Origin: Siminovitchia thermophila
GTDB lineage: Bacteria; Bacillota; Bacilli; Bacillales; Bacillaceae_C
Assembly (NCBI RefSeq): GCF_016909185.1
Contig: NZ_JAFBFH010000019.1
Coordinates: 1-64,000, forward strand
DNA length: 64,000 nt
Reading direction: 5' to 3'
In this document: piece by piece, positions 9,251 through 18,567 of the stretch
Numbering within the stretch: the stretch's first letter is position 1
Layout: each line of letters opens with the position of its first letter
Notes under the pieces: generated by a model
The model's database searches: none
Told to the model about the DNA's origin: nothing
Seen by the model: only the letters and a program-made list of their open reading frames with translations
Position numbers and translations under genes: made by a program

Positions 9251-9970
9251 TTAACTCTGATCTACATCTTTTAACTGCCCGATTTCTTCTTCCGTCAACT
9301 CCCTATATTCTCCTTCTTTTAACGTTTTGTCGAGTACGAGCGGCCCAAGCGAAACCCGCTTTAAATATTTCACCTTTTTTCCAACCGCCTGAAACATCCG
9401 CTTGACTTGATGATATTTTCCTTCTGTGATCGTTAGTTCTATATCTGAATATGTTCCGGATTTGATAATGTGCAGCTTCCCCGGCTTTGTCTGATACCCG
9501 TCATCCAGTGTAACGCCCTTTTCAAACAATTGGATGTCTTCTTCCGTGACAATTCCGTCAATGATGGCAAAATATGTTTTAGGCACATCCTTTTTGGGAG
9601 ACAGCAATTGATGGGCAAGCTTGCCGTCATTTGTCAGCAGCATGAGCCCCTCTGTATCTTTATCCAGTCTTCCAACCGGAAACGGCTTGAATATTCTCTC
9701 CTCTTCCTCCAGCAAATCAATGACGGTGGGCTCACGCACATCCTCCGTTGCCGAAATAACGCCAGACGGCTTATTCATCATTATATATATATATTCTCTA
9801 TATTCCACTTCCTCCCCAAAAATGAAAACCTCATCTTCGTGAGGGTGGACATGGTGCTTCGGATCCTTGATCACCTGCCCATTTACGGAAACGGAGCCCT
9901 TTTTTAAAAACTTCTTTACTTCTTTTCGGCTCCCGAAACCCAAATTGCTTAACAATTTATCTATTCTCAC
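9251..9970 (-). CDS. RsuA-family 16S rRNA pseudouridine synthase
   Basis: A 239-residue protein with an N-terminal S4 RNA-binding domain (RIDKLLSNLGFGSRKEVK) and a pseudouridine synthase domain with the catalytic GRLDKDTEGL (Asp about residue 103). RsuA enzymes make pseudouridine 516 in 16S rRNA. The GTG start at 9970 fits both the start of the S4 domain and the SD AAGGTGGTGA five bases upstream; the open frame runs 16 codons further without support. The orthologue in the ytz region of B. subtilis lies next to murJ/ytgP too. The exact target uridine is inferred from family. Confidence 0.9.
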   Translation of the reverse strand: MRIDKLLSNLGFGSRKEVKKFLKKGSVSVNGQVIKDPKHHVHPHEDEVFIFGEEVEYREYIYIMMNKPSGVISATEDVREPTVIDLLEEEERIFKPFPVGRLDKDTEGLMLLTNDGKLAHQLLSPKKDVPKTYFAIIDGIVTEEDIQLFEKGVTLDDGYQTKPGKLHIIKSGTYSDIELTITEGKYHQVKRMFQAVGKKVKYLKRVSLGPLVLDKTLKEGEYRELTEEEIGQLKDVDQS

Positions 9971-10088
9971 AAAAATCACCACCTTGCTTTTACAAAAAAA
10001 ATCGTGGAAATAGGCCATCGTCCATACGTTTTAGGCGCAGTATCATAGGCTGATGTTGCAGGATACAATTCATGAGGAGTGTTATGTC

Positions 10089-10487
10089 ATGTATACAGAT
10101 TATCGTCAACAAATGCCCGGTATGCAACAAATGCCCGGTATGCCGCAAATTCCCGGTATGCAGCAAATGCCAATGGGGATGCAAGGATATCCTCAGATGG
10201 GAATGCCGATGGGCCAGCCCATGGAAATGCAGCCGAGTGAAATGCAGCAGCCAACAGGTTTCCAACCGCATACGGCAGAGCAACAGGGCGCGCCCTCACT
10301 TTTTCCGGGCGGCGGGCAAAGCGGTGCCGGATTCGAAAGAAGGTTGGAACGCCTTGAAAGGCAAGTTGAACGGGTCGACCGACAAATTAACCGGTTCGAT
10401 CGCCGCATCTCAAGAATCGAAAGGCAACTCGGATTTGGCAGACCCGAAGACCTTGAAGTCCAGCACTATTCTGGAGGATATTATTAA
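10089..10487 (+). CDS. Met/Gln/Pro-rich small protein with coiled-coil C-terminus
   Basis: A 132-residue protein of unknown function. Residues 9-55 are low-complexity Met/Gln/Pro/Gly repeats of the MPGMQQ type. A charged stretch (about 90-118) follows with heptad-like arginine/glutamate spacing, as in RRLERLERQVERVDRQ, predicting a coiled coil. The C-terminus is Gly/Tyr-rich. Such composition is common in Bacillus spore-coat proteins, but no named family is recognised. SD GAGGAG lies 10 nt before the ATG at 10089. A second frame over the same DNA is also open but lacks a comparable start. It faces murJ, converging at 10487-10528. Confidence 0.7.
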   Translation: MYTDYRQQMPGMQQMPGMPQIPGMQQMPMGMQGYPQMGMPMGQPMEMQPSEMQQPTGFQPHTAEQQGAPSLFPGGGQSGAGFERRLERLERQVERVDRQINRFDRRISRIERQLGFGRPEDLEVQHYSGGYY

Positions 10488-10527
10488 AGAGGCATCCGCA
10501 AGGAAGCCTCTTTCCTTTGTCTTTTCA

Positions 10528-12147
10528 TCAAATGTGAAGACGCTGCCTCAATCGTTGCAGCCTGTCGCCAAATAATCGGTCCGCCAAGCCGGATTTCAGC
10601 CCAAGATAACCATAAATGGCCGCACCCAAGCCCGCACACAACAAGACGATCAAAAGCGAATGAAAGACCGATTCAGGAGAAAAGACAAACAACAATAAAC
10701 GGTATAATCCATAAACCGGGATCGCCATCATCACATTGAATAAGACGATTAACAGTGACCTGCGGTACACGAGCCGAATTGGGTAAGATGCAAATTGTTT
10801 GATGACAAACAAATTGATGGCAATCGCGGCTCCATAACCCAAAGCTGTGGCATAAACGGCGCCTTCTGTTGAAAAAGCCTGAATGAGCGGCATATTGAAA
10901 GTAAGCTTGACAAGGAGACCCGTGAGCAAACTGAGAATCGTAAACCGCTGTTCATTAATCCCTTGTAAAATCGCTGCTGTAACAGAGTATAAGGCAAATA
11001 AAATAGCCACCGGGGCATATGTGCGGAGCACTTGTGCCCCATATTCATCATAGCCGTAAAACATTGTGTACATCGGCTCCGCCAACAGGGCAAGCCCGAT
11101 CGCGGCAGGCATGGTGATAAAAAGAAGGAGTTGAATTGTTTGATCAAGCTGGCGGAACATGAGCTTTTTATTATGTGTCACAAATGATTCGGTTATAAGT
11201 GGGACAAGCGTCAACGCAAATGCCGTTGCCAGGGAAACTGGAATAATGACAAGCTTGTGGGTCGTCATATTCAAGATTCCGAGAGAATCCATCGCTTCGG
11301 CGGCTCTCCCCGCTTCCGCCATTGCTCTGTTAAATGTCATTTGATCGACAAATTGAAAAAGCGGATTCGCAATCCCGACCAAAACAAATGGAAATGCATA
11401 TACGATAATTTCTTTATACATTTCCGGCAGCGATACTTCCAATGTCCCCCGATCATGTTGAAGCATTTGATCCAAACCGGGCTTTCTTTTTCTCCAATAC
11501 CAAAACAGAACGAACAGGCTGGCAATTCCGCCTATAAATGCGGCAAAAGTAGCGACACTAATGGCAGTGACAATATCTTCTTTCATCACATATAAGGCAA
11601 TAAAAGTGCCCCCCAACAGAAAAATGATGCGCGCCAACTGTTCTACAACCGTTGAAACAGCGGATGGGCCCATTGATTGATGTCCCTGGAAGAAACCTCT
11701 GATTAAGCTCATCACGGGAATAATCAAGAGCGCGAAGCTGACAGCCCGTATAACGACGGCAACATCGGCCGTTGTATAATGATGTTTTGTTTCCGCTCCT
11801 TTTAGCACAAGCTCCGCCAGCCACGGAGCAAGTCCATACATGGTCAAAAACGAAACAATCCCTGTAGCCAACATGACATAAATGCCTGTGTGAAACAGCT
11901 TTCGGCCAACCGCATATTCTTCCATCGCGTTGTATTTTGCGATATATTTGGAGACAGCAAGCGGGACGCCCGCTGTCGCAATACTAATAAAAATCGTATA
12001 AGGAACATATCCAAACTGATATAATGCGGCGGGTTCATTTCCGCCGATGATTCTATAGAACGGAATGACATAAAGAAGTCCAAGGACTTTTGACAAAATG
12101 GTTCCGAGCGTTAATATAAATGTACCCCGAATTAATTTAGAAGACAT
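10528..12147 (-). CDS. murJ: MurJ-type lipid II flippase (YtgP)
   Basis: A 539-residue MOP/MVF-superfamily polytopic membrane protein with about 14 hydrophobic segments and the N-terminal LIRGTFILTLGTILSKVLGL typical of YtgP. B. subtilis YtgP is established as a MurJ lipid II flippase, moving the peptidoglycan precursor across the membrane. Length equals the family. The ATG at 12147 has a weak AAGAGA SD. It is a single gene between ytfP (divergent) and the Met-rich protein (convergent). A polysaccharide exporter of the same superfamily is a less likely alternative. Confidence 0.88.
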   Translation of the reverse strand: MSSKLIRGTFILTLGTILSKVLGLLYVIPFYRIIGGNEPAALYQFGYVPYTIFISIATAGVPLAVSKYIAKYNAMEEYAVGRKLFHTGIYVMLATGIVSFLTMYGLAPWLAELVLKGAETKHHYTTADVAVVIRAVSFALLIIPVMSLIRGFFQGHQSMGPSAVSTVVEQLARIIFLLGGTFIALYVMKEDIVTAISVATFAAFIGGIASLFVLFWYWRKRKPGLDQMLQHDRGTLEVSLPEMYKEIIVYAFPFVLVGIANPLFQFVDQMTFNRAMAEAGRAAEAMDSLGILNMTTHKLVIIPVSLATAFALTLVPLITESFVTHNKKLMFRQLDQTIQLLLFITMPAAIGLALLAEPMYTMFYGYDEYGAQVLRTYAPVAILFALYSVTAAILQGINEQRFTILSLLTGLLVKLTFNMPLIQAFSTEGAVYATALGYGAAIAINLFVIKQFASYPIRLVYRRSLLIVLFNVMMAIPVYGLYRLLLFVFSPESVFHSLLIVLLCAGLGAAIYGYLGLKSGLADRLFGDRLQRLRQRLHI

Positions 12148-12453
12148 GCAATCTCTTACTCTCCATTGTTTTATTTAAAAGGCGGCCTGATACCGCTAAG
12201 AATGATTGTATGCGACCTGTTCCTGTATGTTAACTAGAAAATGGATGCTCTTCCTCATGCAGTTTAACTCCCTCTTCAATTCAAGGACGAATCATTCCCA
12301 GCTTTATTTCTCACCATTTGCTTCATCAAGCTCTACTGTTATAGTTTACAGTGATCGACGACATTTGACAATGAACAGTCTAGTGACATTTGCTTTTACG
12401 ATATTTGACAGTTTACAATGAAATAGCAAAAAAACGACAAGGTGTTGACATAG
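12148..12453. other. Divergent intergenic region murJ/ytfP
   Basis: No gene is seen in these 306 bp. Near 12360-12421 there are two imperfect copies of a TTTGACAnTnnACAATGAA motif, which may be promoter-like for ytfP, but I cannot assign an operator. Confidence 0.35.
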
Positions 12454-13707
12454 ATGAATGCGGATGTAATTGTGATAGGCGGCGGCCCGTCCGGCCTCAT
12501 GGCTGCTATCGCTGCGGCTGAACGGGAATCCCGCGTACTGTTGCTGGATAAAGGTAATAAACTTGGGCGGAAACTGGCCATATCGGGCGGGGGGCGCTGC
12601 AATGTGACGAACAGGCTTCCAACCGATGAAATCATCCGTCATATTCCGGGGAACGGCCGCTTTCTTTATGGAGCTTTCTCCATTTTTAACAATGAAGATA
12701 TTATCAGTTTTTTTGAAAACCTGGGAATCCGGCTAAAAGAAGAAGATCACGGCCGAATGTTCCCGGCTTCGAACAAAGCCCAGTCGGTCGTGGACGCATT
12801 ATTATCCCATATGAAAGATTTGGGCGTCTCCGTTCGCACGAACACTCCCGTCAAAGATATTTTATATGGCAAGGACAAAGTGGAAGGCGTTTTACTCGAA
12901 AACGGTGAAACATTATCCTGCCGGTCTGTTGTGGTGGCTGTTGGCGGAAAATCCGTTCCCCATACCGGTTCCACCGGCGACGGTTTTCCGTGGGCGAAAA
13001 AAGCGGGACATACGATTTCCGATCTCTTTCCGACAGAAGTACCCGTAACATCCAATGAAACTTTTATCAGGGAAAAAACGTTGCAAGGGTTGTCATTAAG
13101 GGATGTGGAAGTCAGCGTTCTCAATCCGAAAGGAAAGCCGATCATTACACATCGAATGGACATGCTCTTTACTCATTTCGGCATTTCCGGCCCGGCCGTG
13201 CTTCGCTGTAGCCAATTTGTTGTAAAAGCGAAGAAAAAATGGAATTTAAAAGAAGTCGTCATGCGCATTGATGCAATTCCTGACAAACATCTGGAGCCAC
13301 TATTTGGGCAACTAAAAAAGATGTTGAAGGATGAACCAAAAAAAGCGGCCAAAAATACGTTAAAAGGCTTGCTTCCGGAACGTTATTTGCTTTTTTTGCT
13401 GGAAAAAAGCGGAATTGATCCTTCCGCGCAAGGTGCCTCCATATCAACAGACAACATACGGACCTTTGCCACTCATTGCAAGCAGTTCGAATTTACCGTG
13501 GAAGGCACGCTTCCGTTGGAAAAAGCCTTCGTTACGGGCGGAGGCATCTCAGTCAAAGAAGTCGAACCGAAATCGATGGAATCAAAACTGATGAAAGGAT
13601 TGTTTTTTTGCGGAGAAATATTGGATATATACGGATATACCGGGGGCTATAATATTACCGCGGCGCTTGTCACAGGACGCCTCGCGGGGGAAAATGCGGC
13701 AAAGTAG
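12454..13707 (+). CDS. ytfP: YtfP, HI0933-family NAD(P)/FAD-dependent oxidoreductase
   Basis: A 417-residue flavoprotein. The N-terminal dinucleotide fold has [15 protein letters not shown] (residues 7-21). The family motif [17 protein letters not shown] follows, and the C-terminal [19 protein letters not shown] closes the FAD site. This is the BaiN/HI0933 family of uncharacterised oxidoreductases; full length. SD AAGGTG precedes the ATG. Cofactor binding is clear, the substrate is not. It is transcribed away from murJ. Confidence 0.88.
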   Translation: MNADVIVIGGGPSGLMAAIAAAERESRVLLLDKGNKLGRKLAISGGGRCNVTNRLPTDEIIRHIPGNGRFLYGAFSIFNNEDIISFFENLGIRLKEEDHGRMFPASNKAQSVVDALLSHMKDLGVSVRTNTPVKDILYGKDKVEGVLLENGETLSCRSVVVAVGGKSVPHTGSTGDGFPWAKKAGHTISDLFPTEVPVTSNETFIREKTLQGLSLRDVEVSVLNPKGKPIITHRMDMLFTHFGISGPAVLRCSQFVVKAKKKWNLKEVVMRIDAIPDKHLEPLFGQLKKMLKDEPKKAAKNTLKGLLPERYLLFLLEKSGIDPSAQGASISTDNIRTFATHCKQFEFTVEGTLPLEKAFVTGGGISVKEVEPKSMESKLMKGLFFCGEILDIYGYTGGYNITAALVTGRLAGENAAK

Positions 13708-14044
13708 TCTCTCGTTCATGGACGTGTAAGCCGGCTTGTGACAAATCTTTTGCTCGTTTTCCCACTGCTTCCCCAAACTGGCACCGAAACACGAGACGCT
13801 CGCCTTGCTTATATTCCCGTCCTCCTACCCCTTTGCTTTAAAGAAGGAAAACCAAATTATAATTCGAATAAAAGAGGACTAGTCAATTTCAGAATGTAAG
13901 ACTCCGCATGCTAGCAAGAAAAGCATCCGAAAAACAACCCTATTTTTTCCGTAAAAGTACGGAAGCTGTCATTGGTCGGCTGATCTCTTATTCACATCGC
14001 ATTGCATTTTACCAACGACAGCTTCCATTACAAAAAATCACTGT
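13708..14044. other. Gene-free region with a long inverted repeat
   Basis: No supported gene. An inverted repeat pairs 13961-13976 (GGAAGCTGTCATTGGT) with 14011-14026 (ACCAACGACAGCTTCC): 16 bp, one mismatch, a 34-nt loop, no T-run. It may be the remnant of a mobile or repeat element that also accompanied the decayed peptidase gene next to it. Confidence 0.5.
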
Positions 14045-14290
14045 TACCACTCATAAAGCCGATGGCAAGCGACATGAATCTCAGGTGTCATATGATCGCT
14101 ATTCAAGTTACTCCACCTGCAGTTCTCCGTGTGTTTGCTGCTCTCCCATCAGGATTTGCGGAAGGAAGTAACACCGTCGACTTACTTAACAATCCCTGTA
14201 ACATTGGATCATCGGTAAATGGCAAATCCATCAGCAACCGTAAAGATAGTTCTCGTTGCCAAATCGTTACACCTGTCCGTCTTCCATTCT
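14045..14290 (-). pseudogene. Decayed M14 zinc carboxypeptidase fragment
   Basis: The minus strand from about 14275 reads GVTIWQRELSLRLLMDLPF, then TDDPMLQGLLSKSTVLLPSA, NPDGRAANTRRTAGGVT and a stop. After a frame shift at about 14104 it continues NSDHMTPEIHVACHRLYEW, then stops. The order (helix, TVLLPSANPDGR-x-ANTR, G-V, N-x-DH, TPE) is the central part of M14 carboxypeptidases, where the usual text is ANPDGRxANTRxNxxGVDINRDH. Both ends are missing and the frame is broken, so it is a relic. It lies immediately downstream of the gamma-glutamyltransferase. No SD or start is visible. Confidence 0.65.
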
Positions 14291-14302
14291 TTTAGTCATT
14301 TT

Positions 14303-17094
14303 TTACTTTCTATGTCTGTATATTAGAAGGCCGCCAACTAAGAACAGTACTAGCCCGACAATGAACCAGTTGAATATATTTGTTGCGGTGTTTGGCAACT
14401 TGCTTTCACCTGCATCCGTCGTGTCCTTTTTACCAGGTTTTAATTCTTCTTTCTCCTCGCCTAACAATTCCAATCCTTCTCTGGCGCTATTTAACACTTG
14501 TAATGCTTTGTTTATATCGTCCTGGGTCGCCTGTTCGTCATGTAATATAGATTCGGCATGTCGCAGTGCATCCCGCAACGCTTTCCAGCTTGCTTTCGTA
14601 TAGGCGGATGCGTCTCGTTTTTCCGCTTTGACTTTATCAATCGCTTTCTGTAATCCCGACTTATCAATGAAGTCTTGCGCTGAAAGGCCAATTGCTGAAC
14701 CTTCTCTTGTAGAATCGGCGGCCCCAATAAAAAGATTTCTCTTTTCATCAACGATAATGCTATTTACGTTTCCAATTTCTTTAGGAGCAGGCTCCCATTT
14801 ATGTCCCCTTCGTTGCAGTTTTTCTCGGGCATTACTTGGAATACCATATTCCCAACGAATGGTCGGAAAAGAATTTGTAAAAATACGCGGCTCTTCAATG
14901 GCGTCTTTCAGGTCCATCTTATAACCAATGACATTTAATATCGTTTGTGCCACTGAAGTAATAATAGTCGTTCCTCCAGGCGAACCGACTGTCATAAAGG
15001 GTTTTCCATCTTTTAAAACGATCGTAGGTGTCATGCTGCTTAATGGTCGCTTATTCGCTTGAACTTCATTCGCGCCTCCCGGTGTTGCGTCAAAATCAGT
15101 TAACTCATTGTTCAAAACTATTCCGTAATCAGGCACCATGATTCCTGATCCAAATAGTTGCTCAATGGTTGTTGTAAAAGAAACGAAATTCCCCCACCGA
15201 TCTGCTACCGTGAAATGAGTTGTTTCACCGTCAACCTTATCATCCTGTTGTTCATTTGATTGATCAATGGTCATTGCCGTTCCTTTATCCTGATACTCCC
15301 AAGGATCACCTTGCTGAATTTCCGAATTTGCGTTATCAGACTGAATTGTTTTGATTCTTTTATCAATATAGTTTTCATTTAGTAATCCTTTTTCAGGTAC
15401 ATCGACATATTCCGGGTCTCCCATGTAGGCCGCTCTGTCTGCATAAGCTAATCGTGTAATCTCCGCCATATAATGGTATTTTTCGGGGGACCTTACCCCA
15501 TATTTAGTCATATCCATTTTTTCATACATTTTTAATATTTGTAATGCTGTCAATCCGCCGGAACTCGGCGGGGGCATGGATGCGATATCATAGCCTAGAT
15601 AATCTCCCCACACCGGTTTATGGTACGACACAGCATATTTGTGAACATCACCAGGAGCCATTGAGCCCCCATTTTTTTGTACAATTTTAGCTATGGCATC
15701 CGCGATTTCTCCTTTATAAAACACATCTGTACCATGTTCTTTGATTAATGTAAAAGTGCGAGCCAAATCCTTTTGGATGAGTAAATCGCCTTCTTTTAAA
15801 GGTTGGCCACCAGGCAAAAATACATCCTTTGCCGCTCCTTGTGATAGTTTGTCCTGGTTACTGCTTATCGCCGCAGCTACTGCCCAGTTTACTTTCACCC
15901 CATCTTTAGCTAATTTGATTGCAGGTGAAATAAGTTCAGCTACAGACATTGTTCCCCATTGATTTAAAGCCGCTTCCAACCCTTTTAATGTTCCGGGAAC
16001 TCCAACTGAAAGCCCGCTTTGTACTCTTTCAGAAAAAGGAATGACGGTTCCCATCATTGTGTCTATATTCCATTTTTCCGGTTCTCCCAAATGATGATTC
16101 CATGTCCGAACTTTCAATTTGTTATTGGCAACTTGAAATCTTAACCACTGCCAATCTGTTGATTGCTCAACTTTGTATTTTTGTAATGTGGTATTGTTTG
16201 ATCCTTTAGACTGAATCAATTTCACTTCATTTGCTTTCGTGTCAATTTCAATTCCATAGCCATTTTTGACAAATGTAGTGTTGGCAGATTGAAACTCATC
16301 AGCACGTAACCATAATCGAATTCTTCTGTCATCCCCAGGATCATCTGTCCTAAATCGAATCAGTAACTCGCCTTCCGCAATCTCATCCATTACAGAGACG
16401 GCTTGTGCAAAAGGTTTTTTTTCACCATCTGCTTTCTCAGAACCAAAATGAATGCTTCCTCCATCTTGATCTAATGTTAACGTTGTTCCTCTTTCAAAGA
16501 CTTGAAATTTTTCAGGATTCCACTCCCCTTCATCTCCTTCAAAATGGTATGTGAAAATATTTTGATTTGAACTCAAATCATTGACATGGACTTCTCCAAT
16601 ATGGAATTGTTCTCCGCCGTTATTATTTAACTCATTTGCTCCTATCAGGAATTTCCCTTTACCTTCTACAACTTGACTCTTATCCATAAACATATCTGGT
16701 GTTGCCCTACTTGGGGCTCGTTCTCGGCTATTGATAATGGACACATCTTTTTATTAGCATCGTAGTACATGAAAAAGCCGCCGCCACCAATTCCGGACAT
16801 CATTGGTTCCACAACATTTAAAGCAAATTGGATGGCGACAGCTGCGTCTACTGCATTACCGCCCTTTTTTAAAACCTCTGCCCCAATCTTTGACGCAAGT
16901 GGATGGGCCGTAACCACCATGCCGTAGTCTCCTTCGGCAGTTTGCTCAGGCTGTACACCGGGATTTTCTGGTTCATACCCGGTATTATCATCCGTACTGG
17001 CTAAAATAGGTTGGGGCGGAGCCGAAAAGCTAAAAGTAACGATAAGGACCATTGAAAATAACGTTGATAACCAGCTGTATTTGTTTTTACTCAT
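14303..17094 (-). pseudogene. Frameshifted LPXTG-anchored gamma-glutamyltransferase with inserted domain
   Basis: Two overlapping frames form one gene. The first (from 17094) has a signal peptide and the GGT start, VVTAHPLASKIGAEVLKKGG through GIGGGGFFMYYDANKK. The second resumes with SIINSRERAPSRATPDMFMD. A domain of about 200 residues with beta-sandwich (LamG/ConA-like) character then interrupts the GGT at the loop before VIPFSERVQSGLSVGVPG. The rest of GGT follows, with the nucleophile threonine in TTHFTVAD, then a FIVAR-like helical repeat, LPNTA, a membrane helix and RHRK. One extra A in the A5 tract at 16748-16752 would join the frames, giving about 930 residues. GGTs hydrolyse or transfer gamma-glutamyl groups; this one would be wall-bound. 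It may be a pseudogene, phase-variable, or a sequencing error. Confidence 0.85.
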
Positions 17095-17487
17095 TCAAAC
17101 ACCCGCTTCCATTTCTATTGTGTCTCATGAATGAAATACAAAAACATTTTTTCTCTAGACAAGTCCATGTTCAAAAAACATAAAATAGTGAAACGAACGT
17201 TTCCCATTGATCAACATGCCCATTTGCACCCCCTCCCGGTAAAAGTGAAATACTGTTGTCACTTCATACAAAGCAATTTGATCGAACTGGGAAAAAAAGA
17301 ACAAATACAATGAAGAAAGATTACATAGCGATCATGTAGAAATTTTTCCGCGTTTATTTTCATTATATTCCGAATTATCCGTGCAATGTGGTATTATATG
17401 TATTCGCTTACATTTGGATATAACATTGCTTTTGAATGGTGATAAATAACAATTCATTATGGACTTTTGACTCAGGAACAATTCTTT

Positions 17488-17554
17488 CTTTATCGTTATC
17501 GAATGACGAAAATAACATCATTCAGGTATGGATTTTTCCTTTATCGTTATCGAA
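17488..17554 (+). repeat. Perfect 16-bp direct repeat
   Basis: CTTTATCGTTATCGAA occurs at 17488-17503 and again at 17539-17554, 51 bp apart, with a shortened third copy (CTTTATCGAA) at 17643-17652. The surrounding 17095-17700 has no supported gene; short open frames here lack SDs. Confidence 0.7.
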
Positions 17555-17708
17555 CTTGTGGAAGGAACGGTCTTATGGGCAAGATTCCTCGTTATCATCA
17601 TTACCAGATTTGCGCAAGAAAGGTTCAGTCGAGCACGATGTCCTTTATCGAAAAAAGGAAAGGAGCCTGGGACCCAACTAAATCAACTGATAAAAAAACG
17701 AACAATAG

Positions 17709-17864
17709 AGTGAAACTTCATTCAGTAGGCGTTTTCTTCCATCTCCTACTGGATGTTAGTTGAACCAATCGGGCATTTAGGTGCCGTTTTCTCCCACTTA
17801 GACCTTTTGTATTCACTCAAGATTTTGAAGTGGGAGTTTTACGGCACCTTACATGCCGGATAAA
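17709..17864 (+). repeat. Two-hairpin dispersed repeat, copy B
   Basis: GTGAAACTTCATTCAG starts hairpin 1 (17719-17755), followed by the linker TTAGTTGAACCAATCGGGCA (17756-17775) and hairpin 2 (17778-17850) with outer arms AGGTGCCG/CGGCACCT and inner arms CTCCCACTT/AAGTGGGAG. It ends in ACATGCCGGATAAAG. Tandem with copy C. Confidence 0.88.
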
Positions 17865-18019
17865 GTGAAACTTCATTCAGTAGGAGTTTTCTTCCATCTC
17901 CTACTGAATGTTAGTTGAACCAATCGGGCATTTAGGTGCCGTTTTCTCCCACTTAGACCTTTTGTATTCACTCAAGATTTTGTAGTGGGAGGCTTACGGC
18001 ACCTTACATGCCGGATAAA
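17865..18019 (+). repeat. Two-hairpin dispersed repeat, copy C
   Basis: Same layout as copy B, directly abutting it: hairpin 1, identical 20-nt linker at 17911-17930, hairpin 2, and the closing ACATGCCGGATAAA. Differences from copy B fall mostly in loops and at one stem-closing position. The tandem pair suggests local duplication. Confidence 0.88.
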
Positions 18020-18053
18020 TTGTCCCAGTGTATCATACGCAAGCTTTTAGCGT

Positions 18054-18164
18054 GTCAACATAGGTAGACTCCTGCGGGAATAGCTCGAGCTGAAGATCCG
18101 CAGGAAAGCGACCTTTGCTTTCCGAGGAAGCTGAAGAGACCTGCGGAAAGCGAAATATGTTGAC
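18054..18164. mobile_element. MITE-like Bacillaceae repeat with terminal inverted repeats
   Basis: The element starts GTCAACATA and ends TATGTTGAC, a 9-bp perfect terminal inverted repeat. The inside carries GACTCCTGCGGGAATAGC and ACCTGCGGAAAGCG, the core of a GC-rich repeat widespread between genes in Bacillaceae. No ORF is present, so any movement would have to be in trans. Confidence 0.7.
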
Positions 18165-18196
18165 GTAGCGATAATAGGGATTTTTTACAAAAATAA

Positions 18197-18236
18197 CCCG
18201 AACAATTTATAAATGAATTGTTCGGGTTTTTGCTAT
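18197..18236. terminator. Bidirectional terminator downstream of cse60
   Basis: AACCCGAACAATT and AATTGTTCGGGTT form a 13-bp stem around a short loop, with TTTTTG on the plus strand and ATTTTTG on the minus strand. It would end cse60 from the minus side. Confidence 0.75.
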
Positions 18237-18312
18237 TTCATATTTGCTTATGTCCCAGACTCACCGTTTTATTTTGCCGACTTACAATAAGGTTTATCTT
18301 CCTAATCCGCTG

Positions 18313-18495
18313 TCAGCGAACATACATGACCATGGCGCTAAAGCAATATACTTGTTCATCTCCTGCTTCCCCAAGCATCGCAATGTTGTATTTGATGTCA
18401 ACAATGTGTTTTCTGTCCAGACCGCTTAGAAAGTTATTCATCTCCTCTTCGAGATCCTGTTCGTGCTCGCAATCGAACAGCTTCACCTGAAGCAC
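18313..18495 (-). CDS. cse60: Cse60-like sporulation protein (DUF2758)
   Basis: A 60-residue acidic protein (LQVKLFDCEHEQDLEEEMNN at the N-terminus, DIKYNIAML in the middle) that matches B. subtilis Cse60, a small protein expressed in the mother cell under sigma-E. Two GTG starts are possible; the one at 18495 is chosen because GAGGTGG lies five bases upstream and the length becomes 60, as in the family. A CATAAAGT box at about 18544-18551 on the minus strand resembles a sigma-E -10, with only a weak -35. Function beyond sporulation expression is unknown. Confidence 0.8.
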   Translation of the reverse strand: MLQVKLFDCEHEQDLEEEMNNFLSGLDRKHIVDIKYNIAMLGEAGDEQVYCFSAMVMYVR

Positions 18496-18567
18496 TGTCT
18501 CCACCTCTTTGTTTTTTCAACCATTGTTTCCATAATAGTCAGACTTTATGCCTGTCTTAGGAAATGT

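Noticed and set aside
13908-14295. Plus-strand short ORFs downstream of ytfP
   Set aside because: They oppose the decayed M14 peptidase text on the minus strand and have no SD or domain.
17436-17763. Three overlapping plus-strand ORFs before the repeat island
   Set aside because: They run through direct repeats and into repeat copy B, lack SDs and share no family features.
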